DNA from: Acidiferrobacterales bacterium
Lineage (GTDB): Bacteria; Pseudomonadota; Gammaproteobacteria; Acidiferrobacterales; SZUA-150
NCBI GenBank assembly: GCA_947258385.1
Contig: CAMYII010000096.1
Span: 62,001 to 126,000, forward strand
DNA: 64,000 nucleotides
Direction: 5' to 3'
A model generated the notes under the pieces. It made no database searches, was not told the DNA's origin, and saw only the letters and a program-made list of their open reading frames with translations. The translations under genes were made by a program, and so were the position numbers. Shown piece by piece: positions 1 through 9,335 of the stretch. The first letter of the stretch is position 1. Every line of letters begins with the position of its first letter.

Positions 1-1902
1 CGCATCCATGACCTGCTCCAGATCCTCCCCGGGGACGGACTCCAGCCGCGCCCGCAGCTCGGCGCCCAAGGCCTCGCGGGTCTGCGCGACATAAAGGCTG
101 CGCGGGTCAAGCAGTCCATCCAACAATAGCGGGTGCTGCCCCAGATAATTGGCGATCCACGGACTGGCGGCGCAGAGTTTAACCAACTGCGACAGGGCCA
201 TCGGGTTTTCCACCAACAGCGCCAGGTAGGCGGTACGCTGCGCGATACGTTCCACCAGGCCCAGCAGGCGGCCCAAGGCCTCCCCTGGCGCGGCGCCCTG
301 GCCGGCGGCGCCAATCAGCAAGGGCATCAGCCGGTCCATGCGCGCGCGCCCCTGGGCGCTGAGCGCCTGGTAATTGCGGCCCTCGCGCAGGGCGCGCAGC
401 CGCCGCAGGGCCTCGTCGGCGTCCTCGAACCCGGCCGCTTGCAGGGCATGGGAGGCAGCCGCCTCATCCAGGCCGCCGGCCCAGACCTCAGCCAGGTTCA
501 AGACATCAGACGCGGCATGCTGCGCCTGCGGCGCGGCAAAGACCTGCTCGAAGCGGTCGTCGACGCGCGCCCGGTGCTCGGCCAGCGCGGCGCTGAATGC
601 CTGCCAGCCGTCGAAGCCCATGGCAAAGGCGAGACGCGCGCGGCCCGCGTCGTCCCCGGGCAGCTCGTGGGTCTGCTTGTCGGCGAATTGCTGCAGCCGG
701 TGCTCGACACGGCGCAGGAAAATATAGGCCTGGCTCAGCTCCGCGACCGCATAGCCCGGCAGGTGATCGCCGCGCCCGAGGCGCTCCAGCACCGGCAGGA
801 TACGCCGTTCCTGCAGCGCCGGCTCGCGGCCGCCGCGGATCAACTGAAAGGCCTGACCGATGAATTCGATCTCACGGATGCCACCGGCCCCGAGCTTGAT
901 ATTGCGCTCCATGCCCTTGCGCTGCACCTCGAGCGCGATCATCTGCTTCATCTCGCGCAGTGACTCGAAGGCGCCGTAATCCAGGTAGCGGCGATAGACG
1001 AACGGCCGCAGCGCGGCCAGCAAGCCCGCACCCGCCGCCCGGTCGCCGCCGACCACACGCGCCTTGACCATGGCGTAGCGTTCCCATTCGCGTCCGTGGA
1101 CCTGATAGTAGTGCTCCATGGCGCCGAAACTCAGCGCCAAGGGGCCGCTGTCCCCGTTGGGACGCAGCCGCATGTCCACCCGGAACACGAAACCGTCCCC
1201 GGTGGTGTCGTTGAGCGCCGCGATCAACCGGCGCCCGAGGCGGATAAAATACTCGTGGTTGCTGAGCGGGCGCTCGCCGTCGGTCTCGCCCTCTTGCGGA
1301 TAGGCGAAAATCAGGTCGACATCGGAGGAGAAATTGAGCTCGCGGGCGCCGAGCTTGCCCATGCCGAGCACCACCAGGGACTGCGGTTCACCGGCGGCAT
1401 TGCGCGGCGTACCCGCCTGGACCTGCTGCCAGGCATGCAGCACGCCTAAGGCGGTGTCGATACAGGCCTCGGCAAACCGCGAGAGCTCCGTGATCACCCC
1501 CTCCAGGTCGGCCCAGCCGGCCAGATCGCGCCAGGCGATACGCACGAACTCGCGGCGGCGCAGGCCGCGCAGGCATTTTTTGAGCCCCGCCTCGTCGCCG
1601 ACCCTGGCGAGGGCCTCCCCGACCTGGTGCGCAACCTCGCCGTCCTCTCGCGCCCGCAGCAGCTCCCCGCCGGTGATCAGCTCCGCCAGCATCTGCGGAT
1701 ACTGCAGACAGGCGCGCGCCACGAATTCGCTGCAGGCCCAAACCCGCGGCAGGGACTCCAGCCAGACATCACTCCCGGCCGCGGTAACAATTGAAGCCGC
1801 GTGCGCTCGAAATGCCTGCCAGTGCGCCCGTACAGGTGCCTGCAGGACCTCGGGCACCTGATTGAGACCGGCATCGAAACGCTGCTGTACCGTGTCGTTC
1901 AT
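1..1902 (-). CDS. glnE: Bifunctional glutamine synthetase adenylyltransferase/deadenylase, 3'-truncated by window edge
   Basis: GlnE adds AMP to, or removes it from, a tyrosine of glutamine synthetase in response to PII and glutamine, tuning nitrogen assimilation in the cytoplasm. The reading frame is open from the ATG at 1902 to base 1 (634 residues of a family usually near 950), so the C-terminal domain is only partly seen. The N-terminal nucleotidyltransferase (adenylyl-removing) core is clear: GMGKLGARELNFSSDVDL near residues 180-197, followed by FRVDMRLRPNGDSGPL and KLGAGGIREIEFIGQ, all hallmark motifs with the catalytic aspartates present. I checked the frame across about 1.1 kb and saw no shift. 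It is transcribed away from the O-methyltransferase gene, with 187 bases between them. Identity is very secure. Confidence 0.95.
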   Translation of the reverse strand, partial: MNDTVQQRFDAGLNQVPEVLQAPVRAHWQAFRAHAASIVTAAGSDVWLESLPRVWACSEFVARACLQYPQMLAELITGGELLRAREDGEVAHQVGEALARVGDEAGLKKCLRGLRRREFVRIAWRDLAGWADLEGVITELSRFAEACIDTALGVLHAWQQVQAGTPRNAAGEPQSLVVLGMGKLGARELNFSSDVDLIFAYPQEGETDGERPLSNHEYFIRLGRRLIAALNDTTGDGFVFRVDMRLRPNGDSGPLALSFGAMEHYYQVHGREWERYAMVKARVVGGDRAAGAGLLAALRPFVYRRYLDYGAFESLREMKQMIALEVQRKGMERNIKLGAGGIREIEFIGQAFQLIRGGREPALQERRILPVLERLGRGDHLPGYAVAELSQAYIFLRRVEHRLQQFADKQTHELPGDDAGRARLAFAMGFDGWQAFSAALAEHRARVDDRFEQVFAAPQAQHAASDVLNLAEVWAGGLDEAAASHALQAAGFEDADEALRRLRALREGRNYQALSAQGRARMDRLMPLLIGAAGQGAAPGEALGRLLGLVERIAQRTAYLALLVENPMALSQLVKLCAASPWIANYLGQHPLLLDGLLDPRSLYVAQTREALGAELRARLESVPGEDLEQVMDA

Positions 1903-2089
1903 GGCCGTGTCATGCGCGGGTAATGTTCGTTGACATAGGTCCGTATGATGGCGCGCGGGCCCGGACCGCGCAATTCGAATCTCGCCGGTGCCCGGGTCCC
2001 ATCGTAGATAACATCAGGGCAGCATCCTGCCCTATAATGCTCGCCGACTGTGTCTTTGGAAACCGCAGCACCCGATAAGGAACAAGCCT

Positions 2090-2731
2090 ATGGATTTCAT
2101 CGTGCCCAAACCGATCGAGGAATACGCCGCCGCCCACAGCAGCCCGCACTCGGCGCTGCTGGAGGAGCTGGAAGAATACACCATCGCCAATTGCGACATG
2201 TCGCAGATGCTGGTCGGGCGCGTGGAGGGCGGGTTCTTTAGAATGCTGGTACAACTTACCGGCGCGCGCCGCATTCTGGAGATCGGTCTTTTCACCGGCT
2301 ACTCGGCGCTGTCCATGGCCGAGGCCCTGCCCGAGGACGGCGAGCTCATCTCCTGCGACATGAACGAGGCGACCTGCCGAATCGCGCAGTCGTTCTTCGA
2401 CCGCAGCCGCCACGGCAAGAAAATCACCATCCGCCTGGGCCCGGCATTGAAGACGATCAAGTCCCTGCCCGCCAAAAAACGCTTCGACCTGGCGTTTCTG
2501 GATGCCGACAAGGAGAACTACAGCCACTACTACGATGCCGTGCTGCCGCTGCTAAAGCCCGGCGGCCTGCTGGTGGCCGACAACGTCTTGTGGTCGGGCA
2601 ACGTGCTTGATCCAAAAAAGGACACCGACAAGGCGGTGGTCGCGTTCAATGACAAGGTGCAGGCAGACCCGAGCGTCGAGAATGTCTTGCTGACCGTGCG
2701 CGACGGGTTGATGCTGGTTAGAAAACGCTGA
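2090..2731 (+). CDS. Class I SAM-dependent O-methyltransferase (caffeoyl-CoA OMT-like family)
   Basis: A 213-residue cytosolic methyltransferase of the O-methyltransferase family 3 (PF01596) type, close to the usual 210-220 length. The SAM-binding glycine motif LEIGLFTGYSALSMAEAL lies near residues 63-80, the metal/substrate acidic motif FLDADKENYSHYY near 140-152, and PGGLLVADNVLWSG near 158-171. Start chosen at the ATG preceded by AAGGA at a normal distance. The natural substrate cannot be read from sequence; bacterial members methylate small catechol-like compounds, and many are unassigned. It is a single-gene unit ending at the hairpin at 2841. The upstream gene glnE is divergent. Confidence 0.9.
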   Translation: MDFIVPKPIEEYAAAHSSPHSALLEELEEYTIANCDMSQMLVGRVEGGFFRMLVQLTGARRILEIGLFTGYSALSMAEALPEDGELISCDMNEATCRIAQSFFDRSRHGKKITIRLGPALKTIKSLPAKKRFDLAFLDADKENYSHYYDAVLPLLKPGGLLVADNVLWSGNVLDPKKDTDKAVVAFNDKVQADPSVENVLLTVRDGLMLVRKR

Positions 2732-2840
2732 CAAAGCGAAACCACTATCACTTTAGATGCGCACCGAAAGCGCGCAAAAATAGCAACGGGAATCCTGGAT
2801 CTACGGACTGAAACCAGCCAATATTAGCGTTCAACATAAC

Positions 2841-2873
2841 AAAGCCCCACCATACTTAGGCGGGGCTTTTTCT
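2841..2873 (+). terminator. Rho-independent terminator, related to the groEL terminator
   Basis: AAAGCCCC (2841-2848) pairs with GGGGCTTT (2862-2869) around a 13-base loop and is followed by a T-rich stretch. It ends the O-methyltransferase transcript. The same AAAGCCCC/GGGGCTTT stem recurs at 9284 and at the true groEL terminator at 12960, each directly beside a groEL C-terminal tail, so this terminator was probably once that of groEL, on the minus strand. Confidence 0.75.
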
Positions 2874-2930
2874 TACGGGCCGCTTGTGCGTTCAGCGTAC
2901 ATCATGCTGCCCATATCGGGGGTCACAGCC
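2874..2930 (-). pseudogene. groEL C-terminal tail relic A (most decayed copy)
   Basis: On the minus strand the bases 2930-2898 read AVTPDMGSMM and then TAC where a stop would be, matching the end of the intact GroEL (APDMGG...MM, stop). The flanking GGCCGCTTGTGCG stretch aligns with the GGCCGGTTGGGCG that follows the intact groEL stop, and the groEL-type hairpin adjoins at 2841-2869. Only the last few codons are recognisable. No other part of groEL is present. The stretch 2931-3108, up to the lipoprotein stop, shows no gene; a weak stem GCCCAGG/CCTGGGC at 3051-3074 could end the lipoprotein transcript but lacks a T tract. Confidence 0.7.
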
Positions 2931-3108
2931 TTGCATGCCGGTCGCGCATCTGCCATCGCAGCCCCGGTAGTTCTCATGCGGACGGCAGCAGACCCAATCC
3001 GCCACCCCTAACACCAGGGACCGCCTTGATTGATTTACCTCCTCGAGATCGCCCAGGGACTAGGTCGCCTGGGCTTCCCGGGGGTCGGTTGAGCGACGCA
3101 CGCCGTGG

Positions 3109-5370
3109 TTAACAGCTCGCCGGCAAACAGGTGAACTGACCTGCGGTTCCCGTGGTGTCACCGGCCCCGCCGGAAACATCTACGCTGCCCGTATTGGTGT
3201 TTGAGCCACCGCCGGACAAGGTATTGGCGTTAAAATGGACGAGCCCACCGTTACCGCCGTGAGAACCGCTGACGGTCAGGTCCGCGTCGCCGCCACGCAC
3301 GCTAATGTTGCCGCTATTGCTCACATCAGTACCTGCCGACAGCAACACCCCCACAGCCCCTGAAATGCCCAGTGCGCCATGTCCGCCTTGGGCCTCACCA
3401 TCGCCGCCACTGGCGTTAATGGCACCCGTATTGGTGACCGTTCCTTGCACGCTTAATATCACCACTTCGCTGGCTTCCTGCCCAAAGCCTGTCGTGATTT
3501 GGCCATCATCCACGAGATCATTGCCGCCAATGACCGTCAGCGCGCCGCTGTTACCCACATCATTGGTGGCCATGAAGCCAACAGCGCCGAAATTGGTCCC
3601 GGGCACCCCGGCAAGGGCAAGGCTGGCGCCTGCAGAGCTGTCGACATCGCCGGAGTTAGCCAGGAACTCACCGGTGGGATTCACCATCGTCGGATCGGTA
3701 TCAGTGGTGAGAAACACCGCACCGCCCATGCCCCCCGTTGCCGGCACAGTGACCGCCGTCGTAAGCACGCCACCGCCGCGCGTCGTAATATTGACTTCGT
3801 TGGTGACATCGCCACCGGGATCGTCGATGAAGTTGTATGGCAGTGTAAACACGCCGTCCCAGGCCTCGCCGTTGTCAACGATGTTCACCGCGCCGCCGTT
3901 GCCGCCAGTATTGCCTGGCCCGCCCGCGGTGTTCACGCTGCCAAGATCGCGCAGCGCCAGCCGGGGATTGGCAGGTCCGCCTCCCGGGGTGATGCCCGAG
4001 ACGAACGGCAGGCCGAGGAGGACTGAACCGGAGGCATCCAACGTGATCGTGACCTGGCCACCGTCCCCGCCTGCGCCGCTTCCGGTGGCGGGCGCCGAGC
4101 CACCGGTGGTGCTGATATTACCACTGAGCAGCAGGTCGCCGGCCGGGGTGGTGAGATCAGCGTTGTCGACGCCAGGAAACGCATAGATCGCTACCCAGCC
4201 GCCGTTGCCGCTGAAAGCCCCATCACTGGCGCTCCCGCCTTTGACATTAATATCAGCATCGAACAACAAACCCGCCCCCAGCGCGTAGATCCTGACCAGA
4301 CCGCCGGGACCGCCGTTGCCGGCCGCACCGGTACCGCCGCTGGCGCTCAAGGCGCCGCTGTTGCGCACGGCGCCGGCGCCACCTAACCCATTCACAATAG
4401 CCTGAATACCGGTACTCAAGTAAATACCGTCGCCGTCACCACCGGTATCACCGTCGCCGCCTCCGACCGCCAGCGCCCCCGAATTAAAGAGATCACCGTT
4501 CCACGTGTCCAGTGCGATTGAGCTGCCGGCGCCGCCGATACCCCCGGTGCCATGTCCACCGGAACTCGAGACCGCGCCGGTGTTTTCCAGATCGTTGTGC
4601 GCCGACAGGGTGATGACTCCTCCGTTTCCGCCGTTGCCCGCTGGATGATCGGCACCCGCTGCCGTGACGCTTCCGTGGTTATAGAACGCGGCCATTGCGG
4701 TTACGGTGATGCTGCCGCCGTCTTGGCCGTCCAGGGCGCCGCTCATATCCAAGGCCGAGCCGGACGCGCCGAGGTAATTGTCACACTGGATGTCTATCGC
4801 ACCCCGTTGCGTGGCGCTGGCATCCACGGCGGCGATGGTGCCGCGGTTATCGACGTCGTTGGCGAAAATAATCTGGGCAGTCGTGGCTCCGGTGTTGAGT
4901 GGGAGGGTCAAACTAACGCCTGTATCGACCCGGATGCCGGTGACCGCCGGATCGTTGTTCAGGATATTATCGCCGTCGGAGAGATAGAGATTGGTGTCCC
5001 CCGTAAGTAAATACGGCTCGTTCATACCCGGGTCGACAGGGGGATCCAACGGGACGGTTGCGTCCGTCGTGAAGACATGGCCGGCCACGCCCAGATTGGC
5101 GCTCGCTGTGGTCGCGGTAAAACTGGCATCCACGCTGCCGCTCTTCAGCACCTCGACAGGCCCGGTGCCGCCAAACTTCCGTATCTCAACCAAACCACCG
5201 GCACCGCCGCTACCCCCGTTATCGCCACCGGTTCCGCCGGCGGTGTCGATGCTATCGGTGGCGCCCGGCGGAAGTGGCCCAACGCCCCCACCACCACCGC
5301 CGCCGCCGCAGGCAGCCAGGGTAAGGGCGCCCAGCAATAAGTAACTAACGGTTAGTCTGTGTGTCATCAT
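3109..5370 (-). CDS. Large glycine-rich repeat lipoprotein, probable surface beta-solenoid
   Basis: 753 residues starting at the ATG at 5370, which follows GAGGAGGT at ideal spacing; a TTG 15 bases upstream opens the same frame but would lie inside the Shine-Dalgarno. A type II signal peptide ends in LTLAAC followed by eight glycines, so the mature protein should be lipid-anchored. The rest is built of roughly 45-65 residue degenerate repeats of the form N-S/T-G-x-hydrophobic, then S-G-G-x-G, then G-G-x-G-G-x-V-x-hydrophobic (for example NSGALSASGGTGAAG and NTGAINASGGDGEAQGG), a pattern typical of parallel beta-helices. It ends in CLPASC, two cysteines that could pair. No enzymatic motif was seen. 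It lies 90 bases downstream of the 63-residue gene and downstream of the regulator, in the region bounded by groEL-tail relics. Function unknown; adhesin or matrix-like roles are only guesses. Confidence 0.8.
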   Translation of the reverse strand: MMTHRLTVSYLLLGALTLAACGGGGGGGGVGPLPPGATDSIDTAGGTGGDNGGSGGAGGLVEIRKFGGTGPVEVLKSGSVDASFTATTASANLGVAGHVFTTDATVPLDPPVDPGMNEPYLLTGDTNLYLSDGDNILNNDPAVTGIRVDTGVSLTLPLNTGATTAQIIFANDVDNRGTIAAVDASATQRGAIDIQCDNYLGASGSALDMSGALDGQDGGSITVTAMAAFYNHGSVTAAGADHPAGNGGNGGVITLSAHNDLENTGAVSSSGGHGTGGIGGAGSSIALDTWNGDLFNSGALAVGGGDGDTGGDGDGIYLSTGIQAIVNGLGGAGAVRNSGALSASGGTGAAGNGGPGGLVRIYALGAGLLFDADINVKGGSASDGAFSGNGGWVAIYAFPGVDNADLTTPAGDLLLSGNISTTGGSAPATGSGAGGDGGQVTITLDASGSVLLGLPFVSGITPGGGPANPRLALRDLGSVNTAGGPGNTGGNGGAVNIVDNGEAWDGVFTLPYNFIDDPGGDVTNEVNITTRGGGVLTTAVTVPATGGMGGAVFLTTDTDPTMVNPTGEFLANSGDVDSSAGASLALAGVPGTNFGAVGFMATNDVGNSGALTVIGGNDLVDDGQITTGFGQEASEVVILSVQGTVTNTGAINASGGDGEAQGGHGALGISGAVGVLLSAGTDVSNSGNISVRGGDADLTVSGSHGGNGGLVHFNANTLSGGGSNTNTGSVDVSGGAGDTTGTAGQFTCLPASC

Positions 5371-5460
5371 GCACCTCCTCCGCAATGAATTCGGCTAGCA
5401 GTCCCAGCGAGGTCGCAGATTGTTTTTCCACGAATTCCCGGACCGAGGAAGGTCGACCGT

Positions 5461-5652
5461 CTATGGCCGCGCCTTGCCCAGCGGCGTTGGACGGCTATCG
5501 GCGCCGGTCAGGATCGTCCACAGCTCTTCAAAGCTCTTGAAGTGCCGTCTTGCACCATCGTTCACGGCTTCAACCGTGCCGACCAACTTGGCTCCGCTGC
5601 CCGGACGATCGCGAACCTCACGCCGGTAGATGCGCACGATGTAGCTTTCCAT
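5461..5652 (-). CDS. Small conserved protein of unknown function (63 aa)
   Basis: A 63-residue ORF with a coherent basic, hydrophobic pattern: MESYIVRIYRRE at the start and FKSFEELWTILTG in the middle. From memory this resembles short gammaproteobacterial hypotheticals with a YIVRIYRR start and an F-x-S-F-x-E-L-W-x-I-L core. The fold would be a few beta strands plus a helix. No signal peptide or cysteine. The start ATG at 5652 has no good Shine-Dalgarno. It is co-directional with and upstream of the glycine-rich lipoprotein gene, and 215 bases downstream of the regulator gene, so the three may share transcription. I cannot assign a function. Confidence 0.6.
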   Translation of the reverse strand: MESYIVRIYRREVRDRPGSGAKLVGTVEAVNDGARRHFKSFEELWTILTGADSRPTPLGKARP

Positions 5653-5867
5653 AGGCCGTCAGCGTCACCCGGGATACCAGGCACTCCTTTTTCCTGTTGG
5701 TTGACCGCGACATTACCAGGCAGAAATTACGGATAGGGTACAGATAGGAAACAGGATCATATTTTTTCCAGCAGATCGGCGGCACGGAAGATATGCGCCA
5801 TCGGACGCGGCAGAGAGACTCATTGCGGAGTTAACGCTCACACCCCCCATACGGGGGCACGGTGGGA

Positions 5868-8800
5868 CTAGGGCTGCTGCAATGCCCGGCGCAGGGCCTC
5901 GGTCCGGGCCGACGGCTCCACGCCGAGAACACCGGTCAGTGTCGAATAACAGCGCTGGTAGACTGCCAGCGCCTCGGCGCGACGCCCGAGCGCCTGATAA
6001 CACAGCATGAGACCCTGATAGCATTCCTCGGCGAGGTCATCCACTTCGAGCGCCTTTTCGTAGAGGCTCGCGGCGACGGCATACTCGCCAGAACGTCGCA
6101 GTTTCTCGCTATGGGCGGTCAGTATGCGCAGGAACTTGCTGCGCAGGCGCTCACGGCAAGAGATCGCCCAGGGTTCCTCACTGCCGGCGAGAAAGGTCCC
6201 GCGGCACAATGCAATGACCTGTTCGAGCCGGCGTGAGGCCTCGGGGTCGACGCCATTCGCGGCGATCTCGTCCAGCAACCGCTCCAGCGCCCAGCAATCC
6301 ACCCAGCAGTAGCGCGGATCGAGGGTCAGGCGACCGTCGCGACGTTCGACGACATCATTGCCAATGAGCCTGCGCAATCGGTGCAATGCCGTGGCGAAGG
6401 CCTGGTGGGCGGCATCGCCGTCGGCGTCCGGCCACAGCGCCTCGATCAGGCGTTCCTCGACCACCGCGCGACCACCCATGGCGATCAGCGCTTTCAGCAG
6501 ATCCAGGGTGCGTTTCTGGCTCTTGCGGGCGAACGTAAGCGGCTCGTTGTCTTTAATAATGGAGAATTCGCCCAGCGTAAAAACCTGCAAAGCCCATGGC
6601 CAGTTGGGTATCTCGACGGGGGGCGTCTGCGGGACCAACTGGCGTGTTCGTATGAGGCTGCGGACGTAGTCCACTTCGATCTCGTGTTGCAACGCCATTA
6701 CGCACAACTGGGTCATAGGTCCAGCAGACCAGTAAGGGTGATTGATGTAATTGTATTGCCTGCCCAGGGACAGATACCGGCGTAGGGCAGTGAGCGCCGC
6801 CTCAGTCCTGTTCTCAGCCAGCGCGAACAACACTTGATGATAGTAGATACCATATTTCTCCCCTTCACACTTGATCTCTTCGGCAATCGCCAGCGCCTCT
6901 TGCAGATAGGCCCACGCTGGCCCACGTTCTCCCTTGGCATGTAACACACGGGCCACGAACACCTTGTTACCGGCAATGACGAAGGGGACGCCGGTGGCCA
7001 ATGCCGCCTCGTATGCGCTCTGGGCGTACTCGGTCGCCCGCGGCATATCACCTTCCTCCCAGGCCACGATATGGCACTGACATTGATAATGGCAGAAATC
7101 AAAATGGCGATCGGGGCTAACAAATGGTGCGATCTTCCCGAGAAACTCCCTGGCCAAATGAAGATCCCCGGAAGTCGTCGCCGCCCAGACACCCTGTGCG
7201 TTTAGCATATTATTCATCACACGAACACCTGTGGTGTCGGCCGTCTCCAGGCCACGCCTTACCGCATTCAATGATTCGCCGAAGGCCCCCGTCATCCACA
7301 GATAGATGGCCTCGATGGCATGCCAGCCGATCAGCGCGAGCGGCGCAATGCCGGGTGTATCGATTCTCGGACGCAGCATATCGACCAGCTTACCGGCCTT
7401 GGCTTGATCGGTAATGAACCAGGTGTAATAAAGCAGTAAGTTGTGACCGATCATCATTTGCTGCCGGATATCGGGACTGTGCAAGGCAGCGGCAATAACA
7501 CGCGCTTCCCACAGCGGAAGCTGCGAATCACCCGGGCGTCGGTACATGAGCGCGCAGAACATGCCGATCGCCGCCCTGGCCTGGACCGCGGGCGCCGCCC
7601 CGTCAAAATGCACCTGCAAATCCCTGAAGGCCTCAATCCACCGATCCAGCGGATGATAGTCCTCACGGGCGTAAATGTAGGTATCGATGATCCCGGCCCA
7701 GGCGAGCAAACTGCCTACGCCGTCATCATCCACCTTGAAGAGCTCAAACGCCCTGGTAAAACACGTGCGCGCCTCCAGGGGAGACAGTGCGAGGCGACAG
7801 CTTCCTAACCAGAACGGCAGCCAAGGTGTGCTATCCACGATCTCGGCGGGCAGCGCCCGGATCCAACGCTCCAGGGGCTGGGTCCGGCCCTGATACAGCA
7901 TGGTTTCGGCGTGCCGCAGGATCATCGCCAGCATGGGCTCCCAGGCCTTGGTGTCGCGCAGGAGGGCCACGGCGTGCTCGACCTGGCCCGCGGTCTCTAA
8001 TAAATCGGCTGCGCGCTCGCGGATCTGGTCGAGCATGCCGGCCGGAATAGTCGCCTTGGCCTTGCCCAACAAAAATTCCCGGAACAACGGGTGATACTGA
8101 TAAACCGGCTCTGGCTGCGCGTGGCGAACGGTGAAGTAGTTTTTCCTGGTCAGTCCGGAAAGAATCGCGCCTGCCGTGTGCTGGCCGGTTAGCGCCTCTG
8201 CCTGGGAAACGCTGATCTGCGGCAAGAACGCAGTCTTTAATAAGAAATCCTGGGTTTGAAGATTGGTCTTGATGAGAATCTCATCGGCAAAATAATCGAA
8301 CAACAGCTCAGGAACAAAAATTTCACCATCCCGGATCTGCGATGGACCGCCGCGTGTCTGTTCCAGCAGCAATACCAGACCCGCGGTCCAGCCATGAGTG
8401 TCGGCGTGCAGACGCCGCAGGGTCTCGTCCGTCATTCGTTTATAACCGTGCGCATGAGCGATACCCATCGACTCCTCGACCGTGAGTCGCAACCCCTCCC
8501 AGCCGATGGTTTCTATCAGATTATTCATGCGCAAACGCGCCACGGCCGCGGGCGGCTCACCGCGACTGATCAATATGACGGTACCTCCGTCGGGAATCTG
8601 GAGCAGCCCCTCGCGGATCACCTCGTGGAGCAACGCGTCTGCCGGGGCTTCCTGATAGTTATCGAACACCACGATAAAGGGAGGCTTGAGGCGAGCGAAA
8701 GACTCTCGAAAGAAGTTGCGCGCGAATGTGGCCAGGCCCTGGGCGTATTCCGGGGTCAACAGCGGCAGCGGCTTGCGTTCCTGCGGCGCCGCGTGCTCGA

Positions 8801-9047
8801 CGGCCAGTCCAAGATAGTAGAAAAAGGTCGCCGGGTCTCCATCACCCTCATCGACCTGATACCACAAACACGTAAGCCTGCGGTGCTCGATGTAGCTGCC
8901 AACGAGCGTGGTTTTGCCCGAACCCGGTGGACCCGTAATCCACACCGCGGGCCGGCTACGGGCCTGCTCAATCACACCAAAAAGCCGCTTGCGCGGAAAG
9001 TAGTCCGCAAGGTGAGGACGGGTGATCTTGGCGATTGACCCTCGCAT
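5868..9047 (-). CDS. MalT-like STAND ATPase / TPR / BTAD transcriptional regulator
   Basis: A 1059-residue signal-integrating transcription factor. Order of parts: P-loop NTPase with Walker A GPPGSGKTT (residues 39-47) and Walker B IVVFDN (125-130), with a MalT-like ITRP start; a helical arm; a long TPR-like alpha-helical middle (about 400-800); an OmpR/SARP-type winged helix from about 821 (LGEFSI ... ALWPDADG); and a BTAD (bacterial transcriptional activation domain) to the C-terminus. In this class ligand and ATP binding drive oligomerisation and promoter activation. The frame is open to 9281, but the extra 78 N-terminal residues do not resemble the family, so I chose the ATG at 9047; it lacks a clear Shine-Dalgarno. 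No dedicated target is known; the neighbouring lipoprotein genes are the obvious candidates. A CCCCC/GGGGG stem near 5840-5860 without a T tract may follow it. Confidence 0.85.
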   Translation of the reverse strand: MRGSIAKITRPHLADYFPRKRLFGVIEQARSRPAVWITGPPGSGKTTLVGSYIEHRRLTCLWYQVDEGDGDPATFFYYLGLAVEHAAPQERKPLPLLTPEYAQGLATFARNFFRESFARLKPPFIVVFDNYQEAPADALLHEVIREGLLQIPDGGTVILISRGEPPAAVARLRMNNLIETIGWEGLRLTVEESMGIAHAHGYKRMTDETLRRLHADTHGWTAGLVLLLEQTRGGPSQIRDGEIFVPELLFDYFADEILIKTNLQTQDFLLKTAFLPQISVSQAEALTGQHTAGAILSGLTRKNYFTVRHAQPEPVYQYHPLFREFLLGKAKATIPAGMLDQIRERAADLLETAGQVEHAVALLRDTKAWEPMLAMILRHAETMLYQGRTQPLERWIRALPAEIVDSTPWLPFWLGSCRLALSPLEARTCFTRAFELFKVDDDGVGSLLAWAGIIDTYIYAREDYHPLDRWIEAFRDLQVHFDGAAPAVQARAAIGMFCALMYRRPGDSQLPLWEARVIAAALHSPDIRQQMMIGHNLLLYYTWFITDQAKAGKLVDMLRPRIDTPGIAPLALIGWHAIEAIYLWMTGAFGESLNAVRRGLETADTTGVRVMNNMLNAQGVWAATTSGDLHLAREFLGKIAPFVSPDRHFDFCHYQCQCHIVAWEEGDMPRATEYAQSAYEAALATGVPFVIAGNKVFVARVLHAKGERGPAWAYLQEALAIAEEIKCEGEKYGIYYHQVLFALAENRTEAALTALRRYLSLGRQYNYINHPYWSAGPMTQLCVMALQHEIEVDYVRSLIRTRQLVPQTPPVEIPNWPWALQVFTLGEFSIIKDNEPLTFARKSQKRTLDLLKALIAMGGRAVVEERLIEALWPDADGDAAHQAFATALHRLRRLIGNDVVERRDGRLTLDPRYCWVDCWALERLLDEIAANGVDPEASRRLEQVIALCRGTFLAGSEEPWAISCRERLRSKFLRILTAHSEKLRRSGEYAVAASLYEKALEVDDLAEECYQGLMLCYQALGRRAEALAVYQRCYSTLTGVLGVEPSARTEALRRALQQP

Positions 9048-9283
9048 GAGGCAGTTTTTCTGAGCTGCAGTGCAGCACGACAAAGTGTCGCAAAGGGCCA
9101 GGAGCGTGTCTAGCGAAATACTTATTCGGAATGTGGATTTATAAGCATATACCCATATACTGAGAGACAACACCACAGGGTAGGCCGCGGTTGGAGATAG
9201 CCCACCGGTGCGAACCCGCGTAGCGGGCTGCAATAGCCTAAAGCAACCTTCTCGGGTCCAGGTTACGTAGACGCAAGGCAATA
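9048..9283. other. Intergenic leader of the BTAD regulator gene
   Basis: 236 bases between the regulator start and the terminator at 9284. It is locally AT-rich near 9120-9165 (likely promoter zone for the regulator on the minus strand) and has a short hairpin CCCGC/GCGGG at 9215-9227. I tested it by eye for a tRNA or a c-di-GMP riboswitch and found neither convincing. Confidence 0.4.
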
Positions 9284-9311
9284 AAAAAGCCCCGCCGAAG
9301 CGGGGCTTTTT
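9284..9311. terminator. Bidirectional terminator of groEL type (copy B)
   Basis: A 12-bp stem, AAAAAGCCCCGC (9284-9295) with GCGGGGCTTTTT (9300-9311), and a 4-base loop. A and T tracts flank both arms, so it can end transcription from either side. It is nearly the same stem as the true groEL terminator at 12960 and sits just beyond the groEL tail relic B. Confidence 0.85.
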
Positions 9312-9335
9312 CCTATTGGGCCGGTTGAGCTCGGC

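Noticed and set aside
2931-3108. A further groEL fragment to the right of relic A
   Set aside because: Beyond about 2930 no codon-level similarity to groEL could be seen on either strand.
5385-5385. Upstream TTG start for the glycine-rich lipoprotein
   Set aside because: It lies within the GAGGAGG Shine-Dalgarno that serves the ATG at 5370 and would add residues before a normal signal peptide.
9048-9283. Possible tRNA or c-di-GMP riboswitch before the BTAD regulator
   Set aside because: A GCCC...GGTTCGCACC stretch on the minus strand recalls a T-arm, but no acceptor/anticodon arms or conserved riboswitch core could be aligned.
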